Source: an uncultured Neomegalonema sp. (GTDB lineage Bacteria > Pseudomonadota > Alphaproteobacteria > Rhodobacterales > Rhodobacteraceae). From it: a stretch of 34,074 bases of DNA. The notes beneath the pieces are model-generated. The model made no database searches and was not told the DNA's origin. It saw nothing but the letters and a program-made list of their open reading frames with translations. Numbering within the stretch: position 1 is the stretch's first letter; each line of letters begins with the position of its first letter. The DNA lies in assembly GCA_937948985.1 (NCBI GenBank), contig CALFAK010000002.1:1-34074 (forward strand), read 5' to 3'. A program made the position numbers and the translations under genes. Shown here one piece after another: positions 33,259-34,074 of this stretch.

Positions 33259-34074
33259 ATGAGTGACGAAAACGAAGGTCAGGAGATCCAGCTCCCCGCG
33301 ATAGAGACGCCGCTTGATCTGGCGTTCGAGCGTGCGCGGAATGATCCTGAGGAAACAGCCGGCTTCTACGATGCGCTGTTCTCGGCGGTCGTGTTCATGC
33401 CGATTGATGGCGCATTCGACGATGACGGCAATGAGAGCGAGGCCGAGGCCAGCGCGATCTCGCCCGTATTCTACGAGGTTGAAGGCGATGCGACGCTGCT
33501 GATCTTCGATACCGAGGACCGCCTCGCGCAGTGGACGGACGAACCTGTCGATTACGTCGGTCTGACGGGCAAGCAACTGTTCGCGATGTTTGATGGCGAG
33601 CAGCAGGTCGCCCTCAATATCGGCGTTGCCCCCTCATCGGTTGTCATCCCGTCCGAGGCCGTCGGCTGGCTGCACGAGCGCGCCACAGCCGGGGGCGAAA
33701 CCGAAGAGGTTCCTGCGGGCGCAGTGCTCGACGTTACCCCGCCACCGGACCTTTCTCCGGAAATCGTCGCCCGCATTGCCGCCCGTATCGCGGGCTTGCG
33801 CCGTGAAGTGAACGAGGCGGTCTTCTTCAGCCTTGGCATTGACGCCGGACAGGACGAAGCCGAGCGCCGTGTCGTGCTGGGCGTCGCGGTATCCGAGGCG
33901 GGCATGGCCGAAGCCGAAGCCGTGGCGCAAGCCCTCGCTGAAACCGCAACGGGCGCATTTGGCGGCCAACGTCCCGTCGAGGTCGCCTTGTTGAGCGCGG
34001 ACAGCCCGCTGATGGAAAAAGCCCGCAAAGTCGGCCTCAACCTGCCCGTCGTCCAAGTGGGATCGATTCACTAG
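33259..34074 (+). CDS. SseB-family protein
   Basis: A 271-residue cytoplasmic protein ending with TAG at the last base of the window. The N-terminal half resembles SseB (enhanced serine sensitivity) N-terminal domains: TPLDLAFERARNDPEETAGFYDALFSAVVFMPIDG, LLIFDTEDRLAQW, and IGVAPSSVVIPSEAVGWLHE. The C-terminal half matches the SseB C-terminal domain of alpha-helical/beta type (FFSLGIDAGQDEAERRVVLGVAV). The precise function is unknown; the E. coli gene affects serine sensitivity when overexpressed. The ATG at 33259 (MSDENEG) is preceded by AGGA at 33244-33247; ATG 33250 is an alternative. It is divergent from the plsC/cdsA pair. Confidence 0.8.
   Translation: MSDENEGQEIQLPAIETPLDLAFERARNDPEETAGFYDALFSAVVFMPIDGAFDDDGNESEAEASAISPVFYEVEGDATLLIFDTEDRLAQWTDEPVDYVGLTGKQLFAMFDGEQQVALNIGVAPSSVVIPSEAVGWLHERATAGGETEEVPAGAVLDVTPPPDLSPEIVARIAARIAGLRREVNEAVFFSLGIDAGQDEAERRVVLGVAVSEAGMAEAEAVAQALAETATGAFGGQRPVEVALLSADSPLMEKARKVGLNLPVVQVGSIH

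Noticed and set aside
32998-33576. N-terminal extension of the plsC-like frame on the minus strand
   Set aside because: The added residues are arginine- and histidine-rich and run antisense into the sseB coding region; the family protein starts at 32997.
1-34074. CRISPR array, insertion sequence, toxin-antitoxin or phage defence system
   Set aside because: No spaced repeats, transposase or known defence motifs were seen; apart from the recombinase tail the content is core-like.

Overview
The window is 34 kb of alphaproteobacterial chromosome, most likely Rhodobacterales (Roseobacter/Rhodobacter group). This rests on recognisable gene families: an F1Fo-ATPase zeta-type inhibitor (DUF1476), a single-cysteine DksA, Bpt N-end-rule transferase, TrmFO, an iron-sulfur photolyase with a DUF2256 partner, a TakP-like TRAP system, MaeB-type malic enzyme, and a corrinoid protein next to a DUF1638 protein. 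Nearly all of it reads as dense core genome with many 4-base ATGA overlaps and convergent 3' overlaps. The only sign of mobility is the 3' end of a serine-recombinase-type gene at the left edge. No CRISPR array, IS element, prophage module or rRNA was seen.

Layout. 1-426: C-terminal part of a recombinase; 731-814: tRNA-Tyr (minus strand) with an unusual core. 950-3682: rlmB converging on ppx, with dksA upstream of ppx. 3863-5883 (minus): an apparent operon of ATPase zeta subunit, a 57-codon DUF2256 zinc-ribbon gene and an FeS photolyase/cryptochrome. 6020-8122: a ceramidase-like membrane protein converging on an orphan sensor histidine kinase. 8282-10855: metA (acetyl-type by residue 111), ppk2 and bpt. 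11052-15963: a TRAP transporter P-Q-M operon with a terminator/attenuator after the binding protein and enlarged membrane subunits; the large permease carries a C-terminal extension of about 330 residues. 16050-20324: trmFO, then a glycosyltransferase/flippase pair. 20289-23295 (minus): htpX-rsmB-tauE, chained by overlaps. 23383-25677: an SDHAF4-like gene overlapping an exported msrA, then UDP-glucose dehydrogenase. 25683-26273 (minus): rhomboid protease. 26459-28073: corrinoid protein and DUF1638 separated by two strong hairpins. 28078-34074: a glycine-rich DUF937 protein, maeB, a cdsA/plsC-like pair and, divergently, sseB.

How the genes connect. Several sets are metabolically related: polyphosphate (ppx, ppk2), methionine and one-carbon metabolism (metA, corrinoid protein, trmFO), C4/2-oxo-acid supply and use (TRAP system, malic enzyme, SDH assembly factor), envelope lipid and glycan synthesis (cdsA, plsC, ugd, glycosyltransferase, flippase), and protein repair or quality control (msrA, htpX, rhomboid, bpt). 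All functional calls come from reading translated motifs by eye; no database search was run.
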